From Tomocerus qinae (Eukaryota > Arthropoda > Collembola > Entomobryomorpha > Tomoceridae), in assembly GCA_020055645.1 (NCBI GenBank), contig JAECZT010000029.1, positions 1 to 64,000 on the forward strand: 64,000 nt of DNA, given 5' to 3'. The notes below the pieces were generated by a model. The model was not told the origin of the DNA. It ran no database searches and worked only from the letters and a program-made list of their open reading frames with translations. Positions 35,141 through 48,520 of the stretch are shown here, one piece after another. Within the stretch, counting starts at the first letter, position 1. Every line of letters begins with the position of its first letter. The position numbers were made by a program, and so were the translations under genes.

Positions 35141-38100
35141 TATGAATTACAGCATTTCAAGTGTTGAATATCATTTTTTAAACTTTTACGCCTCGTACAA
35201 GTGTTAAATAATGGATTTTTAAATTTCAAGTGTTGAATATCATTTTTTCAACTTTTACGCCTCGTAAATGTGTTAAATAATGAATTTTTAAATTTCAAGT
35301 CTTGAATATCATTTTTTAAACTTTTACGCCTCGTACAAGTGTTAAATTAATAATTTTAAAATTTCAAGTCTTGAATATCATTTTTTAAACTTTTACGTCT
35401 CGTACAAGTGTTAAATTATGAATTTCAACTCTTCAAAATTATTTTGTAAGATTTTTGTCCCGTACAAGTATTGAATCATCAATTTTAACTCTTGAAAATT
35501 ATTTTTTAAGCTTTTTGGCGCGTAGAAGTTTAAAAAATAATTTAAACTGTTGAATGTTATTTTTAAGCTTTTTGGCTCGTACAAGTATTAAATCATGAAT
35601 ATTAACTCTTGAAAATTATTTTTTAAGCTTTTTGGCCCGTACAAGTATTAAATCATGAATTTCAACTCTTGAAAATTATTTTGTAAGCTTTTTGGCTCGT
35701 ACAAGTGTTAAATTATGAATTACAGCATTTCAAGTGTTGAATATCATTTTTTAAACTTTTACGCCTCGTACCAGTGTTAAATTATGAATTTTAAAATTTC
35801 AAGTCTTGAATATCATTTTTTAAACTTTTACGTCTCGTACAAGTGTTAAATTATGAATTTCAACTCTTGAAAATTATTTTGTAAGCTTTTTGTCCCGTAC
35901 AAGTATTAAATCATAATTAAAACTGTTGAATGTTATTTTTAAGCTTTTTGGCTCGCACAAGTATTAAATCATGAATTTCAACTCTTGAAAAATATTTTTT
36001 AAGCTTTTTGGCTCGTACAAGTTTAAAATATAATTAAAACTGTTGAATGATACTATCAAGCTTTTTGGCCCGTACAAGTATTAAATCATGAATTTCAACT
36101 CTTGAAAATTATTTTGTAAGCTTTTTGGCTCGTACAAGTGTTAAATTATGAATTACAGCATTTCAAGTCTTGAATACACTTTTTTAAACTTTTACGCCTC
36201 GTACAAGTGTTAAATTATGAATTTTTAAATTTCAAGTCTTGAATATCATTTTTTAAACTTTTACGTCTCGTACAAGTGTTAAATTATGAATTTCAACTCT
36301 TGAAAATTATTTTGTAAGCTTTTTGTCCCGTACAAGTATTAAATCATCAATTTTAACTCTTGAAAATTATTTTTTAAGCTTTTTGGCTCGTAGAAGTTTA
36401 AAAAATAATTTAAACTGTTGAATGTTATTTTTAAGCTTTTTGGCTCGTACAAGTATTAAATCATGAATTTTAACTCTTGAAAATTATTTTTTAAGCTTTT
36501 TGGCTGGCACAAGTTTAAAAAATAATTAAAACTGTTGAATGTTATTTTTAAGCTTTTTGGCTCGTACAAGTTTAAAAAATAATTAAAACTGTTGAATGTT
36601 ATTTTTAAGCTTTTTGGCTCGTACAAGTTTAAAAAATAATAAAAACTGTTGAATGTTATTTTTAAGCTTTTTGGCTCGTACAAGTATTAAATCATGAATT
36701 TGAACTCTTGAAAATTATTTTTTAAGCTTTTTGGCTCGTACAAGTATTAAATCATTAATTTCAACTCTTGAAAATTATTTTTTAAGCTTTTTGGCTCGTA
36801 CAAGTGTTAAATTATGAATTACAGCATTTCAAGTGTTGAATATCATTTTTTAAACTTTTACGCCTCGTACAAGTGTTAAATTATGAATTTTAAAATTTCA
36901 AGTGTTGAATATCATTTTTTAAACTTTTACGCCTCGTACAAGTGTTAAATTAATAATTTTAAAATTTCAAGTCTTGAATATCATTTTTTAAACTTTTACG
37001 TCTCGTACAAGTGTTAAATTATGAATTTCAACTCTTCAAAATTATTTTGTAAGATTTTTGGCTCGTACAAGTATTAAATCATCAATTTTAACTCTTGAAA
37101 ATTATTTTTTAAGCTTTTTGGCTCGTAGAAGTTTAAAAAATAATTTAAACTGTTGAATGTTATTTTTAAGCTTTTTGGCTCGTACAAGTATTAAATCATG
37201 AATTTTAACTCTTGAAAATTATTTTTTAAGCTTTTTGGCTGGCACAAGTTTAAAAAATAATTAAAACTGTTGAATGTTATTTTTAAGCTTTTTGGCTCGT
37301 ACAAGTTTAAAAAATAATTAAAACTGTTGAATGTTATTTTTAAGCTTTTTGGCTCGTACAAGTTTAAAAAATAATAAAAACTGTTGAATGTTATTTTTAA
37401 GCTTTTTGGCTCGTACAAGTATTAAATCATGAATTTGAACTCTTGAAAATTATTTTTTAAGCTTTTTGGCTCGTACAAGTATTAAATCATTAATTTCAAC
37501 TCTTGAAAATTATTTTTTAAGCTTTTTGGCTCGTACAAGTGTTAAATTATGAATTACAGCATTTCAAGTGTTGAATATCATTTTTTAAACTTTTACGCCT
37601 CGTACAAGTGTTAAATTATGAATTTTAAAATTTCAAGTGTTGAATATCATTTTTTAAACTTTTACGCCTCGTACAAGTTTTAAATAATGAATTTTTAAAT
37701 TTCAAGTGTTGAATATCATTTTTTAAACTTTTAGGCCTCGTACAAGTGTTAAATAATGAATTTTTAAATTTCAAGTCTTGAATATCATTTTTTAAACTTT
37801 TACGCCTCGTACAAGTGTTAAATAATGAATTTTTAAATTTCAAGTCTTGAATACACTTTTTTAAACTTTTACGCCTCGTACAAGTGTTAAATTATGAATT
37901 TTAAAATTTCAAGTCTTGAATATCATTTTTTAAACTTTTACGTCTCGTACAAGTGTTAAATTATGAATTTCAACTCTTGAAAATTATTTTGTAAGCTTTT
38001 TGTCCCGTACAAGTATTATATCATCAATTTTAACTCTTGAAAATTATTTTTTAAGCTTTTTGGCGCTTACAAGTTTAAAAAATAATTTAAACTGTTGAAT

Positions 38101-38430
38101 GTTATTTTTAAGCTTTTTGGCTCGTACAAGTATTAAATCATGCATATTAACTCTTGAAAATTATTTTTTAAGCTTTTTGGCTCGTACAAGTTTAAAAAAT
38201 AATTAAAACTGTTGAATGTTATTTTTAAGCTTTTTGGCTCGTACAAGTATTAAATCATGAATTTTAACTCTTGAAAACTATTTTTTAAGCTTTTTGGCTC
38301 GTACAAGTTTAAAAAATAATTAAAACTGTTGAATGTTATTTTCAAGCTTTTTTTCACGTACAAGTATTAAATCATGAATTTTAACTCTTGAAAATTATTT
38401 TTTAAGCTTTTTGGCTCGTACAAGTGTTAA
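35140..38430 (+). repeat. 3.3-kb tandem duplicate, copy 1 (segment R-like)
   Basis: Begins with a unit carrying AATAATGGATTTTT (35210) and CTCGTAAATGTG (35262). Both recur about 3,295 bp later at 38502 and 38555. C0 spacings 572, 435 and 676 precede a divergent tail with C0 near 36831 and 37553. Confidence 0.8.
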
Positions 38431-41030
38431 ATTATGAATTACAGCATTTCAAGTGTTGAATATCATTTTTTAAACTTTTACGCCTCGTACAAGTGTTAAA
38501 TAATGGATTTTTAAATTTCAAGTGTTGAATATCATTTTTTCAACTTTTACGCCTCGTAAATGTGTTAAATAATGAATTTTTAAATTTCAAGTCTTGAATA
38601 TCATTTTTTAAACTTTTACGCCTCGTACAAGTGTTAAATTAATAATTTTAAAATTTCAAGTCTTGAATATCATTTTTTAAACTTTTACGTCTCGTACAAG
38701 TGTTAAATTATGAATTTCAACTCTTCAAAATTATTTTGTAAGATTTTTGTCCCGTACAAGTATTGAATCATCAATTTTAACTCTTGAAAATTATTTTTTA
38801 AGCTTTTTGGCGCGTAGAAGTTTAAAAAATAATTTAAACTGTTGAATGTTATTTTTAAGCTTTTTGGCTCGTACAAGTATTAAATCATGAATATTAACTC
38901 TTGAAAATTATTTTTTAAGCTTTTTGGCCCGTACAAGTATTAAATCATGAATTTCAACTCTTGAAAATTATTTTGTAAGCTTTTTGGCTCGTACAAGTGT
39001 TAAATTATGAATTACAGCATTTCAAGTGTTGAATATCTTTTTTAAACTTTTACGCCTCGTACCAGTGTTAAATTATGAATTTTAAAATTTCAAGTCTTGA
39101 ATATCATTTTTTAAACTTTTACGTCTCGTACAAGTGTTAAATTATGAATTTCAACTCTTGAAAATTATTTTGTAAGCTTTTTGTCCCGTACAAGTATTAA
39201 ATCATGAATATTAACTCTTGAAAATTATTTTTTAAGCTTTTTGGCTCGCACAAGTATTAAATCATGAATTTCAACTCTTGAAAAATATTTTTTAAGCTTT
39301 TTGGCTCGTACAAGTTTAAAATATAATTAAAACTGTTGAATGATACTATCAAGCTTTTTGGCCCGTACAAGTATTAAATCATGAATTTCAACTCTTGAAA
39401 ATTATTTTGTAAGCTTTTTGGCTCGTACAAGTGTTAAATTATGAATTACAGCATTTCAAGTCTTGAATACACTTTTTTAAACTTTTACGCCTCGTACAAG
39501 TGTTAAATTATGAATTTTTAAATTTCAAGTCTTGAATATCATTTTTTAAACTTTTACGTCTCGTACAAGTGTTAAATTATGAATTTCAACTCTTGAAAAT
39601 TATTTTGTAAGCTTTTTGTCCCGTACAAGTATTAAATCATCAATTTTAACTCTTGAAAATTATTTTTTAAGCTTTTTGGCTCGTAGAAGTTTAAAAAATA
39701 ATTTAAACTGTTGAATGTTATTTTTAAGCTTTTTGGCTCGTACAAGTATTAAATCATGAATTTTAACTCTTGAAAATTATTTTTTAAGCTTTTTGGCTGG
39801 CACAAGTTTAAAAAATAATTAAAACTGTTGAATGTTATTTTTAAGCTTTTTGGCTCGTACAAGTTTAAAAAATAATTAAAACTGTTGAATGTTATTTTTA
39901 AGCTTTTTGGCTCGTACAAGTTTAAAAAATAATAAAAACTGTTGAATGTTATTTTTAAGCTTTTTGGCTCGTACAAGTATTAAATCATTAAATTTGAACT
40001 CTTGAAAATTATTTTTTAAGCTTTTTGGCTCGTACAAGTATTAAATCATTAATTTCAACTCTTGAAAATTATTTTTTAAGCTTTTTGGCTCGTACAAGTA
40101 TTAAATCATGAATATTAACCCTTGAAAATTATTTTTTAAGCTTTTTGGCTCGTACAAGTTTAAAAAATAATTAAAACTGTTGAATGTTATTTTCAAGCTT
40201 TTTTTCACGTACAAGTATTAAATCATGAATTTCAACTCTTGAAAATTATTTTTTAAGCTTTTTGGCTCGTACAAGTGTTAAATTATGAATTACAGCATTT
40301 CAAGTGTTGAATATCATTTTTTAAACTTTTACGCCTCGTACAAGTGTTAAATAATGAATTTTTAAATTTCAAGTGTTGAATATCATTTTTTCAACTTTTA
40401 CGCCTCGTACAAGTGTTAAATAATGAATTTTTAAATTTCAAGTCTTGAATATCATTTTTTAAACTTTTACGCCTCGTACAAGTGTTAAATTAATAATTTT
40501 AAAATTTCAAGTCTTGAATATCATTTTTTAAACTTTTACGTCTCGTACAAGTGTTAAATTATGAATTTAAACTCTTGAAAATTATTTTGTAAGCTTTTTG
40601 TCCCGTACAAGTATTGAATCATCAATTTTAACTCTTGAAAATTATTTTTTAAGCTTTTTGGCGCTTACAAGTTTAAAAAATAATTAAAACTGTTGAATGT
40701 TATTTTTAAGCTTTTTGGCTCGTACAAGTATTAAATCATGAATATTAACTCTTGAAAATTATTTTTTAAGCTTTTTGGCTCGTACAAGTTTAAAAAATAA
40801 TTAAAACTGTTGAATGTTATTTTTAAGCTTTTTGGCTCGTACAAGTATTAAATCATGAATTTTAACTCTTGAAAACTATTTTTTAAGCTTTTTGGCTCGT
40901 ACAAGTTTAAAAAATAATTAAAACTGTTAAATGTTATTTTCAAGCTTTTTTTCACGTACAAGTATTAAATCATGAATTTTAACTCAAAAAATTATTTTTT
41001 AAGCTTTTTGGCTCGTACAAGTGTTAAATT
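38430..41030 (+). repeat. 3.3-kb tandem duplicate, copy 2 / segment R, second copy
   Basis: Matches both 35140-36830 (tandem neighbour, sharing AATAATGGATTTTT) and 14780-17380 (sharing AATCATTAAATTTGAAC, which the tandem neighbour lacks). The mixed pattern suggests that the tandem duplication arose after the ~22-kb duplication. Confidence 0.8.
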
Positions 41031-43800
41031 ATGAATTACAGCATTTCAAGTGTTGAATATCATTTTTTAAACTTTTACGCCTCGTACAAGTGTTAAATTA
41101 TGAATTTCAACTCTTGAAAATTATTTTGTAAGCTTTTTGTCCCGTACAAGTATTAAATCATCAATTTTAACTCTTGAAAATTATTTTTTAAGCTTTTTGG
41201 CTCGTAGAAGTTTAAAAAATAATTTAAACTGTTGAATGTTATTTTTAAGCTTTTTGGTTCGTACAAGTATTAAATCATGAATTTTAACTCTTGAAAATTA
41301 TCTTTTAAGCTTTTTGGCTGGCACAAGTTTAAAAAATAATTAAAACTGTTGAATGTTATTTTTAAGCTTTTTGGCTCGTACAAGTTTAAAAAATAATTAA
41401 AACTGTTGAATGTTATTTTTAAGCTTTTTGGCTCGTACAAGTTTAAAAAATAATAAAAACTGTTGAATGTTATTTTTAAGCTTTTTGGCTCGTACAAGTA
41501 TTAAATCATGAATTTGAACTCTTGAAAATTATTTTTTAAGCTTTTTGGCGCTTACAAGTTTAAAAAATAATTAAAACTGTTGAATGTTATTTTTAAGCTT
41601 TTTGGCTCGTACAAGTATTAAATCATGAATATTAACTCTTGAAAATTATTTTTTAAGCTTTTTGGCTCGTACAAGTTTAAAAAATAATTAAAACTGTTGA
41701 ATGTTATTTTTAAGCTTTTTGGCTCGTACAAGTATTAAATCATGAATTTTAACTCTTGAAAATTATTTTTTAAGCTTTTTGGCTCGTACAAGTTTAAAAA
41801 ATAATTAAAACTGTTGAATGTTATTTTCAAGCTTTTTTTCACGTACAAGTATTAAATCATGAATTTTAACTCAAAAAATTATTTTTTAAGCTTTTTGGCT
41901 CGTACATGTGTTAAATTATGAATTACAGCATTTCAAGTGTTGAATATCATTTTTTAAACTTTTACGCCTCGTACAAGTGTTAAATTATGAATTTTAAAAT
42001 TTCAAGTCTTGAATATCATTTTTTAAACTTTTACGTCTCGTACAAGTGTTAAATTATGAATTTCAACTCTTGAAAATTATTTTGTAAGCTTTTTGTCCCG
42101 TACAAGTATTAAATCATCAATTTTAACTCTTGAAAATTATTTTTTAAGCTTTTTGGCTCGTAGAAGTTTAAAAAATAATTTAAACTGTTGAATGTTATTT
42201 TTAAGCTTTTTGGTTCGTACAAGTATTAAATCATGAATTTTAACTCTTGAAAATTATCTTTTAAGCTTTTTGGCTGGCACAAGTTTAAAAAATAATGAAA
42301 ACTGTTGAATGTTATTTTTAAGCTTTTTGGCTCGTACAAGTTTAAAAAATAATTAAAACTGTTGAATGTTATTTTTAAGCTTTTTGGCTCGTACAAGTTT
42401 AAAAAATAATAAAAACTGTTGAATGTTATTTTTAAGCTTTTTGGCTCGTACAAGTATTAAATCATGAATTTGAACTCTTGAAAATTATTTTTTAAGCTTT
42501 TTGCCTCGTACAAGTGTTAAATTATGAATTACAGCATTTCAAGTGTTGAATATCATTTTTTAAACTTTTACGCCTCGTACAAGTGTTAAATTAATAATTT
42601 TAAAATTTCAAGTCTTGAATATCATTTTTTAAACTTTTACGTCTCGTACAAGTGTTAAATTATGAATTTCAACTCTTGAAAATTATTTTGTAAGCTTTTT
42701 GTCCCGTACAAGTATTGAATCATCAATTTTAACTCTTGAAAATTATTTTTTAAGCTTTTTGGCGCTTACAAGTTTAAAAAATAATTAAAACTGTTGAATG
42801 TTATTTTTAAGCTTTTTGGCTCGTACAAGTATTAAATCATGAATATTAACTCTTGATAATTATTTTTTAAGCTTTTTGGCTCGTACAAGTTTAAAAAATA
42901 ATTAAAACTGTTGAATGTTAGTTTTAAGCTTTTTGGCTCGTACAAGTATTAAATCATGAATTTTAACTCTTGAAAACTATTTTTTAAGCTTTTTGGCTCG
43001 TACAAGTTTAAAAAATAATTAAAACTGTTGAATGTTATTTTCAAGCTTTTTTTCACGTACAAGTATTAAATCATGAATTTTAACTCAAAAAATTATTTTT
43101 TAAGCTTTTTGGCTCGTACAAGTGTTAAATTATGAATTACAGCATTTCAAGTGTTGAATATCATTTTTTAAACTTTTACGCTTCGTACAAGTGTTAAATT
43201 ATGAATTTTAAAATTTCAAGTCTTGAATATCATTTTTTAAACTTTTACGTCTCGTACAAGTGTTAAATTATGAATTTCAACTCTTGAAAATTATTTTGTA
43301 AGCTTTTTGTCCCGTACAAGTATTAAATCATCAATTTTAACTCTTGAAAATTATTGTTTAAGCTTTTTGGCTCGTAGAAGTTTAAAAAATAATTTAAACT
43401 GTTGAATGTTATTTTTAAGCTTTTTGGCTCGTACAAGTATTAAATCATGAATTTTAACTCTTGAAAATTATTTTTTAAGCTTTTTGGCTGGCACAAGTTT
43501 AAAAAATAATTAAAACTGTTGAATGTTATTTTTAAGCTTTTTGGCTCGTACAAGTATTAAATCATGAATTTTAACTCTTGAAAATTATTTTTTAAGCTTT
43601 TTGGCTCGTACAAGTTTAAAAAATAATAAAAACTGTTGAATGTTATTTTTAAGCTTTTTGGCTCGTACAAGTATTAAATCATGAATTTGAACTCTTGAAA
43701 ATTATTTTTTAAGCTTTTTGGCCCGTACAAGTATTAAATCATTAATTTCAACTCTTGAAAATTATTTTTTAAGCTTTTTGGCTCGTACAAGTGTTAAATT
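41030..43800 (+). repeat. Segment S, second copy
   Basis: Partner of 18890-21700. Additional private changes are AACTCAAAAAATTA near 41870 and 43083, and GAAAATTATCTTTTAAG near 41294 and 42248. The latter is shared by two successive units inside this copy only. Confidence 0.8.
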
Positions 43801-46420
43801 ATGAATTACAGCATTTCAAGTGTTGAATATCATTTTTTAAACTTTTACGCCTCGTACAAGTTTTAAATAATGAATTTTTAAATTTCAAGTGTTGAATATC
43901 ATTTTTTAAACTTTTACGCCTCGTACAAGTTTTAAATAATGAATTTTTAAATTTCAAGTGTTGAATATCATTTTTTAAACTTTTAGGCCTCGTACAAGTG
44001 TCAAATAATGAATTTTTAAATTTCAAGTCTTGAATATCATTTTTTTTAAACTTTTACGCCTCGTACAATTGTTAAATTATGAATTTTAAAATTTCAAGTC
44101 TTAAATATCATTTTTTAAACTTTTACGTCTCGTACAAGTGTTAAATTATGAATTTCAACTCTTGAAAATTATTTTGTAAGCTTTTTGTCCCGTACAAGTA
44201 TTATATCATCAATTTTAACTCTTGAAAATTATTTTTTAAGCTTTTTGGCGCGTAGAAGTTTAAAAAATAATTTAAACTGTTGAATGTTATTTTTAAGCTT
44301 TTTGGCTCGTACAAGTATTAAATCATGAATATTAACTCTTGAAAATTATTTTTTAAGCTTTTTGGCTCGTACAAGTTTAAAAAATAATTAAAACTGTTGA
44401 ATGTTATTTTTAAGCTTTTTGGCTCGTACAAGTATTAAATCATGAATTTTAACTCTTGAAAACTATTTTTTAAGCTTTTTGGCTCATACAAGTTTAAAAA
44501 ATAATTAAAACTGTTGAATGTTATTTTCAAGCTTTTTTTCACGTACAAGTATTAAATCATGAATTTTAACTCTTGAAAATTATTTTTTAAGCTTTTTGGC
44601 TCGTACAAGTGTTAAATTATGAATTACAGCATTTCAAGTGTTGAATATCATTTTTTAAACTTTTACGTCTCGTACAAGTGTTAAATTATGAATTTCAACT
44701 CTTGAAAATTATTTTGTAAGCTTTTTGTCCCGTAAAAGTATTAAATCATCAATTTTAACTCTTGAAAATTATTTTTTAAGCTTTTTGGCTCGTAGAAGTT
44801 TAAAAAATAATTTAAACTGTTGAATGTTATTTTTAAGCTTTTTGGTTCGTACAAGTATTAAATCATGAATTTTAACTCTTGAAAATTATTTTTTAAGCGT
44901 TTTGGCTGGCACAAGTTTAAAAAATAATTAAAACTTTTGAATGTTATTTTTAAGCTTTTTGGCTCGTAAAAGTTTAAAAAATCATTAAAACTGTTGAATG
45001 TTATTTTTAAGCTTTTTGGCTCGTACAAGTTTAAAAAATAATAAAAACTGTTGAATGTTATTTTTAAGCTTTTTGGCTCGTACAAGTATTAAATCATGAA
45101 TTTGAACTCTTGAAAATTATTTTTTAAGCTTTTTGGCTCGTACAAGTATTAAATCATTAATTTCAACTCTTGAAAATTATTTTTTAAGCTTTTTGGCTCG
45201 TACAAGTGTTAAATTATGAATTACAGCATTTCAAGTGTTGAATATCATTTTTTAAACTTTTACGCCTCGTACAAGTTTTAAATAATGAATTTTTAAATTT
45301 CAAGTGTTGAATATCATTTTTTAAACTTTTACGCCTCGTACAAGTTTTAAATAATGAATTTTTAAATTTCAAGTGTTGAATATCATTTTTTAAACTTTTA
45401 GGCCTCGTTCAAGTGTTAAATAATGAATTTTTAAATTTCAAGTCTTGAATATCATTTTTTTAAACTTTTACGCCTCGTACAAGTGTTTAATTATGAATTT
45501 TAAAATTTCAAGTCTTGAATATCATTTTTTAAACTTTTACGTCTCGTACAAGTGTTAAATTATGAATTTCAACTCTTGAAAATTATTTTGTAAGCCTTTT
45601 GTCCCGTACAAGTATTATATCATCAATTTTAACTCTTGAAAATTATTTTTTAAGCTTTTTGGCGCGTAGAAGTTTAAAAAATAATTTAAACTGTTAAATG
45701 TTATTTTTAAGCTGTTTGGCTCGTACAAGTATTAAATCATGAATATTAACTCTTGAAAATTATTTTTTAAGCTTTTTGGCTCGTACAAGTTTAAAAAATA
45801 ATTAAAACTGTTGAATGTTATTTTTAAGCTTTTTGGCTCGTACAAGTATTAAATCATGAATTTTAACTCTTGAAAACTATTTTTTAACCTTTTTGGCTCG
45901 TACAAGTTTAAAAAATAATTAAAACTGTTGAATGTTATTTTCAAGCTTTTTTTCACGTACAAGTATTAAATCATGAATTTTAACTCTTGAAAATTATTTT
46001 TTAAGCTTTTTGGCTCGTACAAGTGTTAAATTATGAATTACAGCATTTCAAGTGTTGAATATCATTTTTTCAACTTTTACGCCTCGTACAAGTGTTAAAT
46101 AATGAATTTTTAAATTTCAAGTCTTGAATATCATTTTTTAAACTTTTACGCCTCGTACAAGTGTTAAATTAATAATTTTAAAATTTTAAGTCTTGAATAT
46201 CATTTTTTAAACTTTTACGTCTCGTACAAGTGTTAAATTATGAATTTCAACTCTTGAAAATTATTTTGTAAGCTTTTTGTCCCGTACAAGTATTGAATCA
46301 TCAATTTTAACTCTTGAAAATTATTTTTTAAGCTTTTTTTCACGTACAAGTATTAAATCATGAATTTTAACTCAAAAAATTATTTTTTAAGCTTTTTGGC
46401 TCGTACAAGTGTTAAATTAT
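43130..46420 (+). repeat. Second 3.29-kb tandem duplication, copy 1
   Basis: C0 near 43137, 43806, 44625, 45219, 46038. The change CAAGTGTCAAATAATG (43999) and the ATTTTTTTTAAAC C monomer right after it recur 3,285 bp later at 47284. This proves a specific duplicate relation with 46420-48520. Confidence 0.8.
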
Positions 46421-48520
46421 GAATTACAGCATTTCAAGTGTTGAATATCATTTTTTAAACTTTTACGCTTCGTACAAGTGTTAAATTATGAATTTTAAAA
46501 TTTCAAGTCTTGAATATCATTTTTTAAACTTTTACGTCTCGTACAAGTGTTAAATTATGAATTTCAACTCTTGAAAATTATTTTGTAAGCTTTTTGTCCC
46601 GTACAAGTATTAAATCATCAATTTTAACTCTTGAAAATTATTTTTTAAGCTTTTTGGCTCGTAGAAGTTTAAAAAATAATTTAAACTGTTGAATGTTATT
46701 TTTAAGCTTTTTGGCTCGTACAAGTATTAAATCATGAATTTTAACTCTTGAAAATTATTTTTTAAGCTTTTTGGCTGGCACAAGTTTAAAAAATAATTAA
46801 AACTGTTGAATGTTATTTTTAAGCTTTTTGGCTCGTACAAGTATTAAAAAATAATTAAAACTGTTGAATGTTATTTTTAAGCTTTTTGGCTCGTACAAGT
46901 TTAAAAAATAATTAAAACTGTTGAATGTTATTTTTAAGCTTTTTGGCTCGTACAAGTATTAAATCATGAATTTCAACTCTTGAAAATTATTTTTTAAGCT
47001 TTTTGGCCCGTACAAGTATTAAATCATGAATTTTAACTCTTGAAAATTATTTTTTAAGCTTTTTGGCTCGTACAAGTGTTAAATTATGAATTACAGCATT
47101 TCAAGTGTTGAATATCATTTTTTAAACTTTTACGCCTCGTACAAGTTTTAAATAATGAATTTTTAAATTTCAAGTGTTGAATATCATTTTTTAAACTTTT
47201 ACGCCTCGTACAAGTTTTAAATAATGAATTTTTAAATTTCAAGTGTTGAATATCATTTTTTAAACTTTTAGGCCTCGTACAAGTGTCAAATAATGAATTT
47301 TTAAATTTCAAGTCTTGAATATCATTTTTTTTAAACTTTTACGCCTCGTACAATTGTTAAATTATGAATTTTAAAATTTCAAGTCTTAAATATCATTTTT
47401 TAAACTTTTACGTCTCGTACAAGTGTTAAATTATGAATTTCAACTCTTGAAAATTATTTTGTAAGCTTTTTGTCCCGTACAAGTATTATATCATCAATTT
47501 TAACTCTTGAAAATTATTTTTTAAGCTTTTTGGCGCGTAGAAGTTTAAAAAATAATTTAAACTGTTGAATGTTATTTTTAAGCTTTTTGGCTCGTACAAG
47601 TATTAAATCATGAATATTAACTCTTGAAAATTATTTTTTAAGCTTTTTGGCTCGTACAAGTTTAAAAAATAATTAAAACTGTTGAATGTTATTTTTAAGC
47701 TTTTTGGCTCGTACAAGTATTAAATCATGAATTTTAACTCTTGAAAACTATTTTTTAAGCTTTTTGGCTCGTACAAGTTTAAAAAATAATTAAAACTGTT
47801 GAATGTTATTTTCAAGCTTTTTTTCACGTACAAGTATTAAATCATGAATTTTAACTCTTGAAAATTATTTTTTAAGCTTTTTGGCTCGTACAAGTGTTAA
47901 ATTATGAATTACAGCATTTCAAGTGTTGAATATCATTTTTTAAACTTTTACGTCTCGTACAAGTGTTAAATAATGAATTTTTAAATTTCAAGTCTTGAAA
48001 ATTATTTTGTAAGCTTTTTGTCCCGTACAAGTATTAAATCATCAATTTTAACTCTTGAAAATTATTTTTTAAGCTTTTTGGCTCGTAGAAGTTTACAAAA
48101 TAATTTAAACTGTTGAATGTTATTTTTTAAGCTTATTGGCTCGTACAAGTATTAAATCATGAATTTTAACTCTTGAAAATTATTTTTTAAGCTTTTTGGC
48201 TCGTACAAGTATTAAAAAATAATTAAAACTGTTGAATGTTATTTTTAAGCTTTTTGGCTCGTACAAGTATTAAAAAATAATTAAAACTGTTGAATGTTAT
48301 TTTTAAGCTTTTTGGCTCGTACAAGTATTAAATCATGAATAAAAACTGTTGAATGTTATTTTTAAGCTTTTTGGCTCGTACAAGTATTAAATCATGAATT
48401 TGAACTCTTGAAAATTATTTTTTAAGCTTTTTGGCTCGTACAAGTATTAAATCATTAATTTCAACTCTTGAAAATTATTTTTTAAGCTTTTTGGCTCGTA
48501 CAAGTGTTAAATTATGAATT
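46420..48520 (+). repeat. Second 3.29-kb tandem duplication, copy 2 (partial)
   Basis: C0 near 46425, 47091, 47911 match those near 43137, 43806, 44625 (spacings 666 and 820 against 669 and 819). Near 46840 and 48210-48340 the triple-B cassette is replaced by B monomers that start CAAGTATTAAAAAATAATT, an A/B hybrid start. Confidence 0.75.
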
